Source: Desulfosalsimonas propionicica
GTDB taxonomy: Bacteria > Desulfobacterota > Desulfobacteria > Desulfobacterales > Desulfosalsimonadaceae
Length of the DNA: 64,000 bases
NCBI RefSeq assembly: GCF_013761005.1
Contig: NZ_JACDUS010000002.1
Span: 310,001 to 374,000 of the forward strand
Direction: 5' to 3'
Shown here: positions 45,861 through 54,785 of the stretch, one piece after another
How the letters are laid out: the number at the start of each line of letters is the position of its first letter
Position numbering within the stretch: the first letter of the stretch is position 1
Notes under the pieces: model-generated
Databases searched by the model: none
Seen by the model: only the letters and a program-made list of their open reading frames with translations
Told to the model about the DNA's origin: nothing
Translations under genes and position numbers: made by a program

Positions 45861-46080
45861 GAACTATGCGCCTTCATCAGAATGGATTGACCGAAAAAAA
45901 GCCGGTCTTTTCAATGCTGTAGGATGTTTTTTTTTACCTGATATTTAACAGTATATCAAGATTTTTTAAGAAAGCATAACAGGGAGTCTGCCGGGTTTTG
46001 TTTACCGCGCGGACAAAAAGAGATAAAATGAATGTAATCCATTTTTATAATGATATCAAATAATCAAGGAGGAAATGAAA

Positions 46081-46875
46081 ATGCAGGATTCAGAAGCCGC
46101 AATTCTGGACCGGCCCGAAATCTTACAAATTCTGTTCCATCCCCGCAAGGCCCCGGACACGCCGCCGCCTGCCGGGGCCATGGATCTAGACGTGGGTGCC
46201 GAAGACGGTGTGAATCTGGGGTGCCGGTTTTACCTGGCTTCCAAGGATCAGCCCCACCTGTTGTTTTTCCACGGAAACGGCGAAATCGCAGCCGACTATG
46301 ACCCTGTGGGACCGGTGTACAATGATCACGGGCTAAGCCTCCTGGCGGCCGATTATCGGGGCTACGGCAAAAGCACGGGATCGCCAACCGTATCTGCCAT
46401 GCTTTCAGACGCCCACCTGGTACTGGATGCCGTTGCCCGCTGGATGAAGGAAAACGGTCGGACCGGTCCTTTATGGATCATGGGAAGATCCCTGGGAAGC
46501 GCACCCGCCCTGGAACTGGCCGCATCCAGGCCCGGGGCCATGGCCGGCATTGTTATTGAAAGCGGTTTTGCCCATACCGTATCTTTGCTCCAACACCTGG
46601 GCATGGATGCACGGGCTTTGGGAATCGGAGAATCGGTTGTTTTTTCCAATGCGGAAAAAATCGCAAAATACAAGGGCCCCGCACTGATTGTTCATGCCCG
46701 GTTTGATCACATTATCCCGCTTTCCCACGGACAGGACCTGTATGAAAAATGCCCGTCTGAGACCAAGGCCCTTGAAATTGTTGAAAACGCCAATCACAAC
46801 GATATCATGATCCGGGCCGGGCTGGACTATTTCCGGGTGATCCGTGATTTTATCCGTAAGGCGGACAATGGCTGA
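46081..46875 (+). CDS. Alpha/beta-hydrolase family protein
   Basis: The 264-residue serine hydrolase has the oxyanion loop HGNGE, the nucleophile elbow GRSLGS (Ser) and a C-terminal His in NANHNDIM; the Asp is probably in HARFDHIIPL. It resembles BEM46/YfhR-type hydrolases; no signal peptide, so cytoplasmic. The natural substrate is unknown. The start is ATG 46081 with AAGGAGG 8 bases upstream; the ATG at 46075 is too close to the ribosome site. Its 3' end overlaps the convergent kinase gene by 26 bases. Confidence 0.9.
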   Translation: MQDSEAAILDRPEILQILFHPRKAPDTPPPAGAMDLDVGAEDGVNLGCRFYLASKDQPHLLFFHGNGEIAADYDPVGPVYNDHGLSLLAADYRGYGKSTGSPTVSAMLSDAHLVLDAVARWMKENGRTGPLWIMGRSLGSAPALELAASRPGAMAGIVIESGFAHTVSLLQHLGMDARALGIGESVVFSNAEKIAKYKGPALIVHARFDHIIPLSHGQDLYEKCPSETKALEIVENANHNDIMIRAGLDYFRVIRDFIRKADNG

Positions 46876-48217
46876 CAGCCCGCACATGGCACTGGCAGGT
46901 AAAATCCGCAGCCCCGGCGTATCCCAGGCTGGTGTCCACAAACCAGGCGGCAACAAAGGATTTGCGGTCCGCGCTCCAAAGCCGGTGAATATCTCCGGAA
47001 AAAACCGGGGGTGTGCAATAGTCGCCGAGAACAGATACCGGAAAAAGCAGCAAGACCAGTTCATCCACCGTGGGAAGGCGCCAGTTTTGGACACCGCCAA
47101 AAGCCCGGGCATTCAGCGAGTCAATATATTGCCGTGCCCGGGACCACTCCACGGGCCATGGGGAACCGGCCTTCTGCCACAGCCGGCCGTGGGTTTTGTC
47201 CCGGACAGTGTGGTCATCGCACACTACAAACTCCGGGCTTCGCCGGCTTGCAGGCCGCCAGCGCCCATCAAGCCCGAAGCGGTTTTTTGCCGCACTTAAA
47301 GAAACCTTTACAGGGATGCTGCGCACGGGCTGGCTGTAATCCGCATCAGAAGCCCGGCTCACAGCCGTCACCTCCTGCATCCGGCAAGCCTTCTCAAGGG
47401 TTTGCTGCCAGGATTCAAAAGCCCTGTCCAGGGCAGCTGTCATCTTTTGGCAGTCCGGAAAGCGCCTGTCTGGTTTCGGGTGGGTGGCGCAAAGCAAAAA
47501 ATCATCCCAGCATCGCCCAAGAAGGGGGTTGATTTCACCGGGCACGGGCTTTTCCCCATGATCCGGGGGCAGATAACCCGTCAGCATCCGCCAGGCCAAA
47601 ACCCCTGCCCCGTAGATATCGGCCCGTTCATCCACGCCGTCTGGATCGGCCTCTTGCTCCGGGGCTGCGTAATACGGAGTGCCGATTTTAAACTGCTCCG
47701 GCACACCCCGGGTTTCGCCCCGAAGCAAAGACAGGCCGAAATCAATGATCCGTACCTGGTCTGATTCAGAGATGAGCATGTTATAGGGCTTGACATCCCT
47801 GTGAATGATGCCCGCGTCATGGAGCCGGCCCAGCCCGGAGAGCACCTGGTGCAGGTAACCCGCCGCCCGCTCCGGCGGCAGGCTGCGGACGGGGGCTTCC
47901 ATGACATAGTGCTCGCCTGTCATATCCCCGAGATTGACGCAGTGATATTCCATGGTAAAAAAAGGCCGTCCCTCCTTGTCGCGGTCAAAATCCAGGATTG
48001 CCGCAATATGGGGATGCCGCAGATCCCCCAGAATCCGGGCCTCGTCCGTAAACATCTTTTCAATGGTCTTGTTTCCCAGCAGCTGTATCATATGGGGTCG
48101 GGGGCAAAGCCGTTTCAAGGCAACAGTTTTATTGATTTCCGGCAATTGGGCCTTATAGACCCGGCCCATGCCGCCGGTGCCCAGCAGCCCGGTGACCTTG
48201 TATTTCCCGATATACAT
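46850..48217 (-). CDS. Serine/threonine protein kinase with a C-terminal Lcl (DUF1566) domain
   Basis: The 455-residue protein has an N-terminal Hanks-type kinase domain (about 5-275): P-loop GTGGMGRV (13-20), Lys35, HRDVKPYN (139-146), DFG (159-161) and APE. A linker follows, then an Lcl/DUF1566-type domain (about 340-450) with LWQKAGSPWPVEWSRARQY and WRLPTVDELVLLL, usually seen in secreted or surface proteins. No TM segment is visible, so the kinase is probably soluble. The fusion is unusual. It is divergent from the acyltransferase gene, with an R1 repeat between, and convergent with the hydrolase. Confidence 0.92.
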   Translation of the reverse strand: MYIGKYKVTGLLGTGGMGRVYKAQLPEINKTVALKRLCPRPHMIQLLGNKTIEKMFTDEARILGDLRHPHIAAILDFDRDKEGRPFFTMEYHCVNLGDMTGEHYVMEAPVRSLPPERAAGYLHQVLSGLGRLHDAGIIHRDVKPYNMLISESDQVRIIDFGLSLLRGETRGVPEQFKIGTPYYAAPEQEADPDGVDERADIYGAGVLAWRMLTGYLPPDHGEKPVPGEINPLLGRCWDDFLLCATHPKPDRRFPDCQKMTAALDRAFESWQQTLEKACRMQEVTAVSRASDADYSQPVRSIPVKVSLSAAKNRFGLDGRWRPASRRSPEFVVCDDHTVRDKTHGRLWQKAGSPWPVEWSRARQYIDSLNARAFGGVQNWRLPTVDELVLLLFPVSVLGDYCTPPVFSGDIHRLWSADRKSFVAAWFVDTSLGYAGAADFTCQCHVRAVSHCPPYG

Positions 48218-48316
48218 GATTTCCCCGCTTGTTTTCCGTCCCCGGCAGGGCCGGGTTAAAAATGCCTGCAGCCCTGTATTGAGCCGGACAATGGTTTGTG
48301 ATATGAAACATTTTCT

Positions 48317-48380
48317 TGCTTTTACTTAACACTTAATCACTTAAAACTGAACACTGCCTGTAAAAAAGCTTTTTACAGGC
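48317..48380 (+). repeat. R1 intergenic repeat, copy (c)
   Basis: TGCTTTTACTTAACAC, then ACTTAATC and ACTTAAAA units, then the hairpin GCCTGTAAAAAAG / CTTTTTACAGGC (48356-48380). It sits between the divergent kinase and acyltransferase genes, 27 bases before the start of the latter. Confidence 0.85.
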
Positions 48381-48406
48381 CCATCAAAACCATGAAGGAT
48401 TTTTTC

Positions 48407-49768
48407 ATGAATCCCCCATATGATCGCATTGAAATCATCGCCCTGGGCGCGGAAAGCCGTGAGGATCTTCAAAAACAGGTCAAAGACGCCGCAAAACAGG
48501 CCTCCGGCACCGCAGCCATAAAACAGCTCGGGGAAACATCCCGCAGGGCTTTTTCGGAAAACGCCCCCCTGCGCCTGCTGATTGCCGACACAGTACCCGG
48601 TCAGATCCGGGAAAAACTGCAAATCGCGGAAAACTGGCTCAATGCACCGGAAAAAGAAGCAAATCCGGTCCCGCCGGAAATATTTTACGGAAACCGCGCA
48701 TCTGAAGGTAAGCTCGCATTTCTGTTTCCCGGCCAGGGAAGCCAGTATGTCAACATGGGCCGGTCCCTGGTTACCCATTTCGCCGAAGCCGGGCCGATCA
48801 TGAAAATGGCGGAAACCGTGTTTGACAGAAATCCGTCCCTGCGCGCTCATCTGTATCCCCCGGAAACACAGGAAAAGGATGAAGAGCGCAGCCGGCAGGA
48901 AGCGCTGCGCAGCACCGACGTGGCCCAACCGGCCATCGGTCTGGTCAGCCGGATTTGTCTTTCGGTCCTGGCCCGCCACGGCGTGCTGCCAGCGGCCGCC
49001 GCCGGCCACAGTTTCGGGGAATTAACGGCTCTGTGTGCGGCAAAAAGCCTTGATGAAAACGATTTTCTGACACTGGCCGCCGCCCGGGGTCGGTTTATGG
49101 CCCTTGCGGGCAAAAATTCCGGGGAAAGCGGACAGATGATGGCGGTCCGGGCAGGTGCAAAACAAATCGAGGAATTAATCCGCACACACCGGGCAGACGT
49201 GGTGCTGGCAAATCGCAACAGCCCCAAACAGCAGGTATTGTCCGGTCCACGCCAAGCCATTGAACAAATGCAGGAAATTTGCAGGAAAAATCGGATCATG
49301 GCCAAGCCGCTGCCGGTATCTGCGGCATTTCATTCCCGACTGGTCATGGATGCGGCCGCCCCGTTTCAGGAGCTGATTGCAAACACCAAATTTCACCGCC
49401 AGCAAATCCCGGTCTACGCCAATACCACAGCCCTGCCCTACCCGGATGATCCGGATGCGGTCAGGCAACTGCTGGGCGGGCATCTGCTCAAGCCCGTGGA
49501 TTTCATCAATACCGTAGAGAACATGTATGCCGATGAAATCCGCACCTTTGTGGAGGTCGGGCCCGGGGCGGTGCTATCGGGCCTTGTCCGGCAGATCCTG
49601 GGCACGCGCCCGCATGCGGCCTTCTCCGTTGACGCCTCAGCGGGCCGTCAGCCCGCAGTGCTGGATATGGCCCAAAGTCTTTGCCGCATCGCAGCTTTGG
49701 GATACCCGGCACAACTTCACCGGTGGCCGTCCGCAAGCCCGGATCAGGCCTTGCTTTCCGTCTGCTGA
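48407..49768 (+). CDS. Stand-alone acyltransferase (malonyl/acyl-CoA:ACP) of PUFA/PKS type
   Basis: The 453-residue protein is a single AT domain with a linker of about 90 residues in front, like the segment between KS and AT in PfaA-type synthases. It has FPGQGSQYVNMG (about 107-118), GHSFGELTALC with catalytic Ser202, and AAFHSRLV with the catalytic His. AT domains of this form feed malonate or a related unit to an ACP. No ketosynthase, ACP or reductase is nearby, so the partner proteins are elsewhere. The start is ATG 48407 with AAGGA 7 bases upstream; the ATG at 48392 has none. It ends inside the end of the convergent carboxylase gene (25-base overlap). Confidence 0.88.
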   Translation: MNPPYDRIEIIALGAESREDLQKQVKDAAKQASGTAAIKQLGETSRRAFSENAPLRLLIADTVPGQIREKLQIAENWLNAPEKEANPVPPEIFYGNRASEGKLAFLFPGQGSQYVNMGRSLVTHFAEAGPIMKMAETVFDRNPSLRAHLYPPETQEKDEERSRQEALRSTDVAQPAIGLVSRICLSVLARHGVLPAAAAGHSFGELTALCAAKSLDENDFLTLAAARGRFMALAGKNSGESGQMMAVRAGAKQIEELIRTHRADVVLANRNSPKQQVLSGPRQAIEQMQEICRKNRIMAKPLPVSAAFHSRLVMDAAAPFQELIANTKFHRQQIPVYANTTALPYPDDPDAVRQLLGGHLLKPVDFINTVENMYADEIRTFVEVGPGAVLSGLVRQILGTRPHAAFSVDASAGRQPAVLDMAQSLCRIAALGYPAQLHRWPSASPDQALLSVC

Positions 49769-52700
49769 GTTTGCTCAACAGCGCTTCCGCAATAGGGGCA
49801 GAACTGATAATCCCGGCTTGTGACCGGCGCGTTACAGGACCTGCAAAAGTCGGGCACCGGGGCCAGTTCCACGATGAGTTCACCTTCGCGCACGGGCACC
49901 ATTTTTTTGTCTTCGGTGTAGCTGGCGGTTTTCAGCACCCGCCGGACAATGCCGTCATCCGGCGCCAAAACAGCTTTTTCCTGCTTCATGATCGAAAGGT
50001 TAAACAGCTCCTCGCCCTTTTTGACCACTTCGCCGGGCTGTGCATAAACCACCCACAGATCCCCGGAGCTCGGGGAGGCCACCTGAAAGGGGTTTTCCGT
50101 GTCCGCCATCTCCGCCTCGCCTGCGGCCTTTCCCTCAGGGGCCTGGACCTGGACCTCAAAGGTGATGATCTCGGAGTCCAGCAGATAGCGTACTATGCTG
50201 ATGCCGCTTTTCCTGGGCTTGGAAATATCCAGGATAGCCATCTTGTGGGGTTTCCCCTGGCTGTCGGCAAATTCAAGGTCCTGTCTGGGTTCCAGACCTT
50301 CGAACCAGACATCAATGGGCAAAATATTGGGATCAGCGTATTTTTTCTGGAATTCAAAGGTTTTTAAGGCATCTCCCGGGTGATTGAGGTACAGAATCAG
50401 CTCCTCTTGGCTGGGCATGCGTTTGATGCGGTTTCGAAGCGCAAGGGTCTCGGCCTGGATATCAATTTCCTCCAGGGACTCCAGGGGAGAGGCTTCGGTG
50501 CGTTGCTCCAGGGCCCGGCGGTATTCCGTGCCAAATGCGCTTTGATAAACCCAGTCCGGGGGAAAACCCTGGGGCAGGCGTCCGTATTTGCCCAAAAGCA
50601 GATCCCGGAAAGCATCATTGCTGTCCTGGTAAAGTTTCAGACAATCTTTTTTCACCTGCTCGGACAGATCTTGTTCCGGCTTGTCAGCAACGGCTTCGAG
50701 CACATCGAGCATATGGCGCACGTGATGTTCACCCCCGCGTTTATATGCGCCGGTAACCGCCAGAAAAGCCGTGTTCCAGGTAATCTGGGAGCCCGGTGTC
50801 ACGTCGTGATAGCGAACAATCTTGCGGGTGCCGGCCAGAAACCGCAGCATGTGCGGCAGCAGCCGGATATAGCCCTGCTTCATGGCCCCTTCCTGGGAAG
50901 ACGAGGTGGCCCCGCCGGGCATGCCGTGTTCCACCACGTCGTAATCAATGCCCCTGAAATGGGGGGAACAGTACTGATCATAATAGGGCATGATTTGTTT
51001 TAGAACAAAGCCGCAGCTGCGGATCATCTCCCGGTCCAGGCGGGTTTGAAGGCCCAGTTCGTCTTCCATGTAGGCGGCTGTGGACAGCACTTCGCCCTGG
51101 CCGTACCAGCGGACCGCCGCGCCAATGGCCGTGTCCACGATATGAGCACCGGCTTCTGCGGCCGCACCCACGGCCGGCACAAACAGTCCGTCAGTGTAGT
51201 GCCGGTGGTAATGGAGCACCAGCTCCGGGTATTTCTTGCGGATGGCGCCTACCAGTTCCCGCATGAAGCGCGGGGGACAAACCCCTGCCATGTCCTTTAA
51301 TCCCAGAATGATCATGGATGCAGCCCGGTTTTTGTCCACCCCGGCGGCCCGGGCGCACATCTCCAGGATCTGTTCGGTGACCTTCAGGTAGTGGCCCACG
51401 GTAAAGCCCGGGGCCCAGGAAAGGGAGACGGCCGGTTCGAAGATGCACTCGTTTCCGGACAAAACGATTTCAGCAAACGGACGCATGTTTTCCACATGGT
51501 TGAGAAAATCAAAGCACCGGATCACGTCGTAATGGGAACAGATCATCTCCCCGGTTTTCTGCATCAAAGAACGGGGCTGGGGCTTGTAGCCCAGCACGTT
51601 GGTGGACCGGATCAGAATCTGCTTCAATGAGTCCGGGGCAAAATCGTTCCACTGCCGGGCCTCGTAAAACGGATAGGTCATATTGGCGAGCATGGCCACA
51701 TGAAAATGGGCCCCGCCGCCGTTTTCAATGGAGAAAAACCCGCATCGGTCCAGATACGGTCCCACCAGACGGTCTTCGGCCAGCCGGAACCGGTTGCCGC
51801 TGTTGGACTGGGTGATGTCCCTGGTGGTGGTGTCAGTAAAATGAACAATGCCCTGCTCACGGGTGTCGCGCACCAGATCGAGTGCGGATTTTCGGTCCCT
51901 GACGGGATAGGAAAGCACGTGGCGGCCGCCATCGTTTTGCCGGGTGTCCATGACGGGCAACACCGCCTCAAACCGCCCCACCCGCCTGTCGCTTCGGCCC
52001 CGGTATTGCCCGAGCTCCACAAACGGATTATAGCCCCGGGCAGAGATTTCAGCCACCAGACGGGAAATGCGCAAAGACTCGGGCTCTATGTCTGAGTAAA
52101 ACATCAGCTCCGGGTGTTTTTCAATAAACCGGGTGTCATAATCGCCTTTGACAAACACCGGATGCCGGACAATCTGGCTGTGAAACGGGATGGTGGTCTT
52201 CACCCCGGAGATCATGTATTCCCGAAGGGCCCGCTGCATGAGCTTGACCGCCTTGCCCCAGGTATTGCCGTAGGTGATCAGCAAGGCGGCGGCAGAATCA
52301 TACTGGGAAGGAAACTCGTAGCCTTCTGTCACACAGGAGTCCAGGCGCACCCCCTGGCCGCCCGGGGAGACGTACCGGCTCAGCAAACCTGAATTGGGAG
52401 CAAAATCGTTCTGTGGATCCTCGCAATTGATACGGCACTGCATGGCGTGCAGATAGGGCACGGTTGCCTGATCTGAAAACCGGAGCCTGGCGCCAAAGGC
52501 CACGGCAATCTGCTCTTCGACCAGATCAATGCCGTAGCGGCATTCAGTGATGCCGTGTTCCACCTGCAGCCGGGTGTTGACCTCGATTAAATAAGGATCC
52601 GCCTTTTCATCCACCAGAAATTCCACTGTGGCCAGGCTGTGATAGCCCACTGCTGAAACCAGCCTGCGGGCATAATCCTTGAGCCGTTCGCGCAGCTCGG

Positions 52701-53514
52701 GGGTCATTTTGGACCATGGCGACGGAGTGATTTCCACCAGTTTCTGATGGTTTCGCTGAACCGTGCAGTCGCGCTCGTCAAAGGCAAACACGTTGCCGTA
52801 CTGGTCGGCGATCACCTGGATTTCAATGTGGCGGACGCTGGGCAGGTATTTTTCCACATATACCCGGGGGTTGCCAAAAGAGGCCTCGGCCATGACAGAG
52901 GCCTTGTGGAACGCCGATTCCAGCTCGTTTTCGGAATAAACCTCGTAGATGCCGCGGCCGCCGCCGCCGCCTTCGGCCTTGAGCATGATGGGAAAACCGA
53001 TTTTGGCGGCAATCCTGCGGGCTTCCGGGATGGTGACAGCATCTTCTGATCCCGGCACCACAGGCACGCCCAGTTCCCGGGCCAGGCGGCGGACCGATAC
53101 CTTGTTTCCCAGGATTTTCATGGCCTCGGCCGGAGGGCCGATAAAGGTGATGCCGGCCTGAAGGCATTTGGCCGGAAAGGTGTCGTCTTCTGCCCCGAAT
53201 CCCCAGCCCGGGTGTATGCCGATGATACCGCGTTCTTTGGCCTTGCGCACAATGCGGTCCAGATCCAGGTAAGCGTTGGGATCATCTCCCAGAAGCATGA
53301 GTTCATGGGCCCCGAGGGTGGACGGGGAGGTTTTGTCCACGTCTGTTGCGGTCATGATCGCCACGGCTTCGAGCTGCTCGGAAATCGATCGGCTGATGCG
53401 CCGGGCCGGAATGCCGCGGTTGGCGATCAGGATGGGATTTCCTTCGATTTCCGCCTGAACTTCTGCAAAGGTTTTGCTGGTTGAACGGCTTTGATCAGCA
53501 TTTGAATCATTCAT
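49744..53514 (-). CDS. Pyruvate-carboxylase-like biotin-dependent carboxylase with a C-terminal zinc ribbon
   Basis: The 1256-residue protein has a biotin carboxylase half (about 25-490; ATP-grasp loop GGGGGRGIYE), a carboxyltransferase TIM-barrel (about 555-1000), a biotinyl domain (about 1100-1215) and a CxxC-CxxC zinc ribbon (Cys1224/1227 and Cys1239/1242). Motifs differ from ordinary pyruvate carboxylase: NRGIPARRISRSI, HPGWGFGAEDD, RDITQSNSGN (Asp566), HYHRHYTDG (His768/770), and IMKQEK instead of AMKM around biotinyl Lys1177; the catalytic Lys740 (GLKDMAG) is kept. The substrate could be pyruvate or another 2-oxo or acyl acid. The start is ATG 53514 with AAGGTG. birA lies just upstream. 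Confidence 0.88.
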   Translation of the reverse strand: MNDSNADQSRSTSKTFAEVQAEIEGNPILIANRGIPARRISRSISEQLEAVAIMTATDVDKTSPSTLGAHELMLLGDDPNAYLDLDRIVRKAKERGIIGIHPGWGFGAEDDTFPAKCLQAGITFIGPPAEAMKILGNKVSVRRLARELGVPVVPGSEDAVTIPEARRIAAKIGFPIMLKAEGGGGGRGIYEVYSENELESAFHKASVMAEASFGNPRVYVEKYLPSVRHIEIQVIADQYGNVFAFDERDCTVQRNHQKLVEITPSPWSKMTPELRERLKDYARRLVSAVGYHSLATVEFLVDEKADPYLIEVNTRLQVEHGITECRYGIDLVEEQIAVAFGARLRFSDQATVPYLHAMQCRINCEDPQNDFAPNSGLLSRYVSPGGQGVRLDSCVTEGYEFPSQYDSAAALLITYGNTWGKAVKLMQRALREYMISGVKTTIPFHSQIVRHPVFVKGDYDTRFIEKHPELMFYSDIEPESLRISRLVAEISARGYNPFVELGQYRGRSDRRVGRFEAVLPVMDTRQNDGGRHVLSYPVRDRKSALDLVRDTREQGIVHFTDTTTRDITQSNSGNRFRLAEDRLVGPYLDRCGFFSIENGGGAHFHVAMLANMTYPFYEARQWNDFAPDSLKQILIRSTNVLGYKPQPRSLMQKTGEMICSHYDVIRCFDFLNHVENMRPFAEIVLSGNECIFEPAVSLSWAPGFTVGHYLKVTEQILEMCARAAGVDKNRAASMIILGLKDMAGVCPPRFMRELVGAIRKKYPELVLHYHRHYTDGLFVPAVGAAAEAGAHIVDTAIGAAVRWYGQGEVLSTAAYMEDELGLQTRLDREMIRSCGFVLKQIMPYYDQYCSPHFRGIDYDVVEHGMPGGATSSSQEGAMKQGYIRLLPHMLRFLAGTRKIVRYHDVTPGSQITWNTAFLAVTGAYKRGGEHHVRHMLDVLEAVADKPEQDLSEQVKKDCLKLYQDSNDAFRDLLLGKYGRLPQGFPPDWVYQSAFGTEYRRALEQRTEASPLESLEEIDIQAETLALRNRIKRMPSQEELILYLNHPGDALKTFEFQKKYADPNILPIDVWFEGLEPRQDLEFADSQGKPHKMAILDISKPRKSGISIVRYLLDSEIITFEVQVQAPEGKAAGEAEMADTENPFQVASPSSGDLWVVYAQPGEVVKKGEELFNLSIMKQEKAVLAPDDGIVRRVLKTASYTEDKKMVPVREGELIVELAPVPDFCRSCNAPVTSRDYQFCPYCGSAVEQTQQTESKA

Positions 53515-53576
53515 AAAAAAATACACCTTTATATCTAAATTTCAAGAAATTATATTTCTATATATAAAGTATTACT

Positions 53577-54521
53577 TTAAATATGTATGTTTTCCTTGGG
53601 CAGGATGCTGCCGGTATAAATCACACTGGATTTTTTGTTGATACGGACAATCAGTCCCCCGTCTGCGGCCAGGCCGCGGATTTCGCCGAGCACGGCCTCC
53701 TGGTGGCTGCGGCGGATGGTCACCGGCTGCTCCACCCAGGCCAGCCGCTTCTGTAGCTGCATAACAAATTCTTCAGGCTCCAGGGTTTTCACCAACTGGC
53801 GGATGCGGCTTCGGCCGGTTTCGGCCATGTGCAGCATCACTTCCATGGGTGAGACCTCAATGCCCAACTGTGAAAGGCTGACAGCCGGAATTGCAAATGC
53901 ATCTGTTAACCGGTCGTTTGGCGGGGCTGTAGCAAGATTGATGCCTATGCCCACAATCAGGTGCCCGGCCCGGTGCTCCACCAGTATGCCGCAGATCTTG
54001 CAGTCGTTTACCAGCAAGTCATTGGGCCACTTAATCCGGACATCGGCGCCAAAGCTTTCCAGGGCTTCGGCTGCGACCTGGCCGGCAAGCAGCGACGCCA
54101 TGGCCCGCCAACCCGGGCCTGCGCCGTCTATGGATTCCAGATCCGGCCAGTACCAAGACACATACAGATTTCCCGGCGGTGAAATCCAGGTGCGCGCCAT
54201 CTGCCCCCTGCCCTTTTGCTGCTGCACCCCAATCAGGCCATCCCAGGGCGAAAGGCCGCAAGCGCCGATCAAATGCCGGATTGCATCCATGGTCGAGGCG
54301 CATCTGCCGCAGATCAAAACCTTGCTTTGGAGCTGTGATCCGCCTGAATGCCAGGCAGAAAAACCGCTTGCATGATCCGATCCCCTTTCGGTCTCAATCC
54401 ATGGGGACAGGCGCTTTACATCCTTTTCCCAGGCCGGATGCGTCCGGGCCAGCCCGTCGGGATCAATGGCTTCAAACAGCGGCTTTCTGTCTGATCCAAG
54501 AAGATAAATCCCCGGTTTCAT
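53577..54521 (-). CDS. birA: Biotin-protein ligase (BirA catalytic type)
   Basis: The 314-residue biotin-[acyl-carrier/carboxylase] ligase has the biotinoyl-AMP loop GRGQMARTW (GRGRxGRxW form) and KWPNDLL, plus the C-terminal SH3-like part (VTIRRSHQEAVLGEIRGL). The N-terminus (about 1-75) is not the usual winged helix and shows no clear DNA-binding domain, so this looks like a non-repressor ligase. It starts at ATG 54521 (AGGA about 8 bases upstream) and is 62 bases upstream of the big carboxylase, which is probably its substrate. Confidence 0.9.
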   Translation of the reverse strand: MKPGIYLLGSDRKPLFEAIDPDGLARTHPAWEKDVKRLSPWIETERGSDHASGFSAWHSGGSQLQSKVLICGRCASTMDAIRHLIGACGLSPWDGLIGVQQQKGRGQMARTWISPPGNLYVSWYWPDLESIDGAGPGWRAMASLLAGQVAAEALESFGADVRIKWPNDLLVNDCKICGILVEHRAGHLIVGIGINLATAPPNDRLTDAFAIPAVSLSQLGIEVSPMEVMLHMAETGRSRIRQLVKTLEPEEFVMQLQKRLAWVEQPVTIRRSHQEAVLGEIRGLAADGGLIVRINKKSSVIYTGSILPKENIHI

Positions 54522-54785
54522 ATGCTTTTCCTTTGCTGTAAGCGGCGATTGCCTTCCGGCAGGAGACACAGCTTCCCTTTCTGCTTGAAATGCACAAATT
54601 TGTCAAGCAAATTGTATATACTCCGGTTTTTTAAACACTTTACAACCGTCTGAATACAATGGATAAAGTGCGGACCTGGCAAAAAACAGCCAGCTTTTCA
54701 AACAGAGAATATGTTGCTCCGGGCTCAGGGAAGGAAAACGATGGGCAGAGTCATAAAATAGCTGCGGTCAGCCGGTATTGCCGGA

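Noticed and set aside
45861-46080. A GACCG...CGGTC stem near the gspG start as an attenuator
   Set aside because: Too short and with no clear competing structure or leader peptide.
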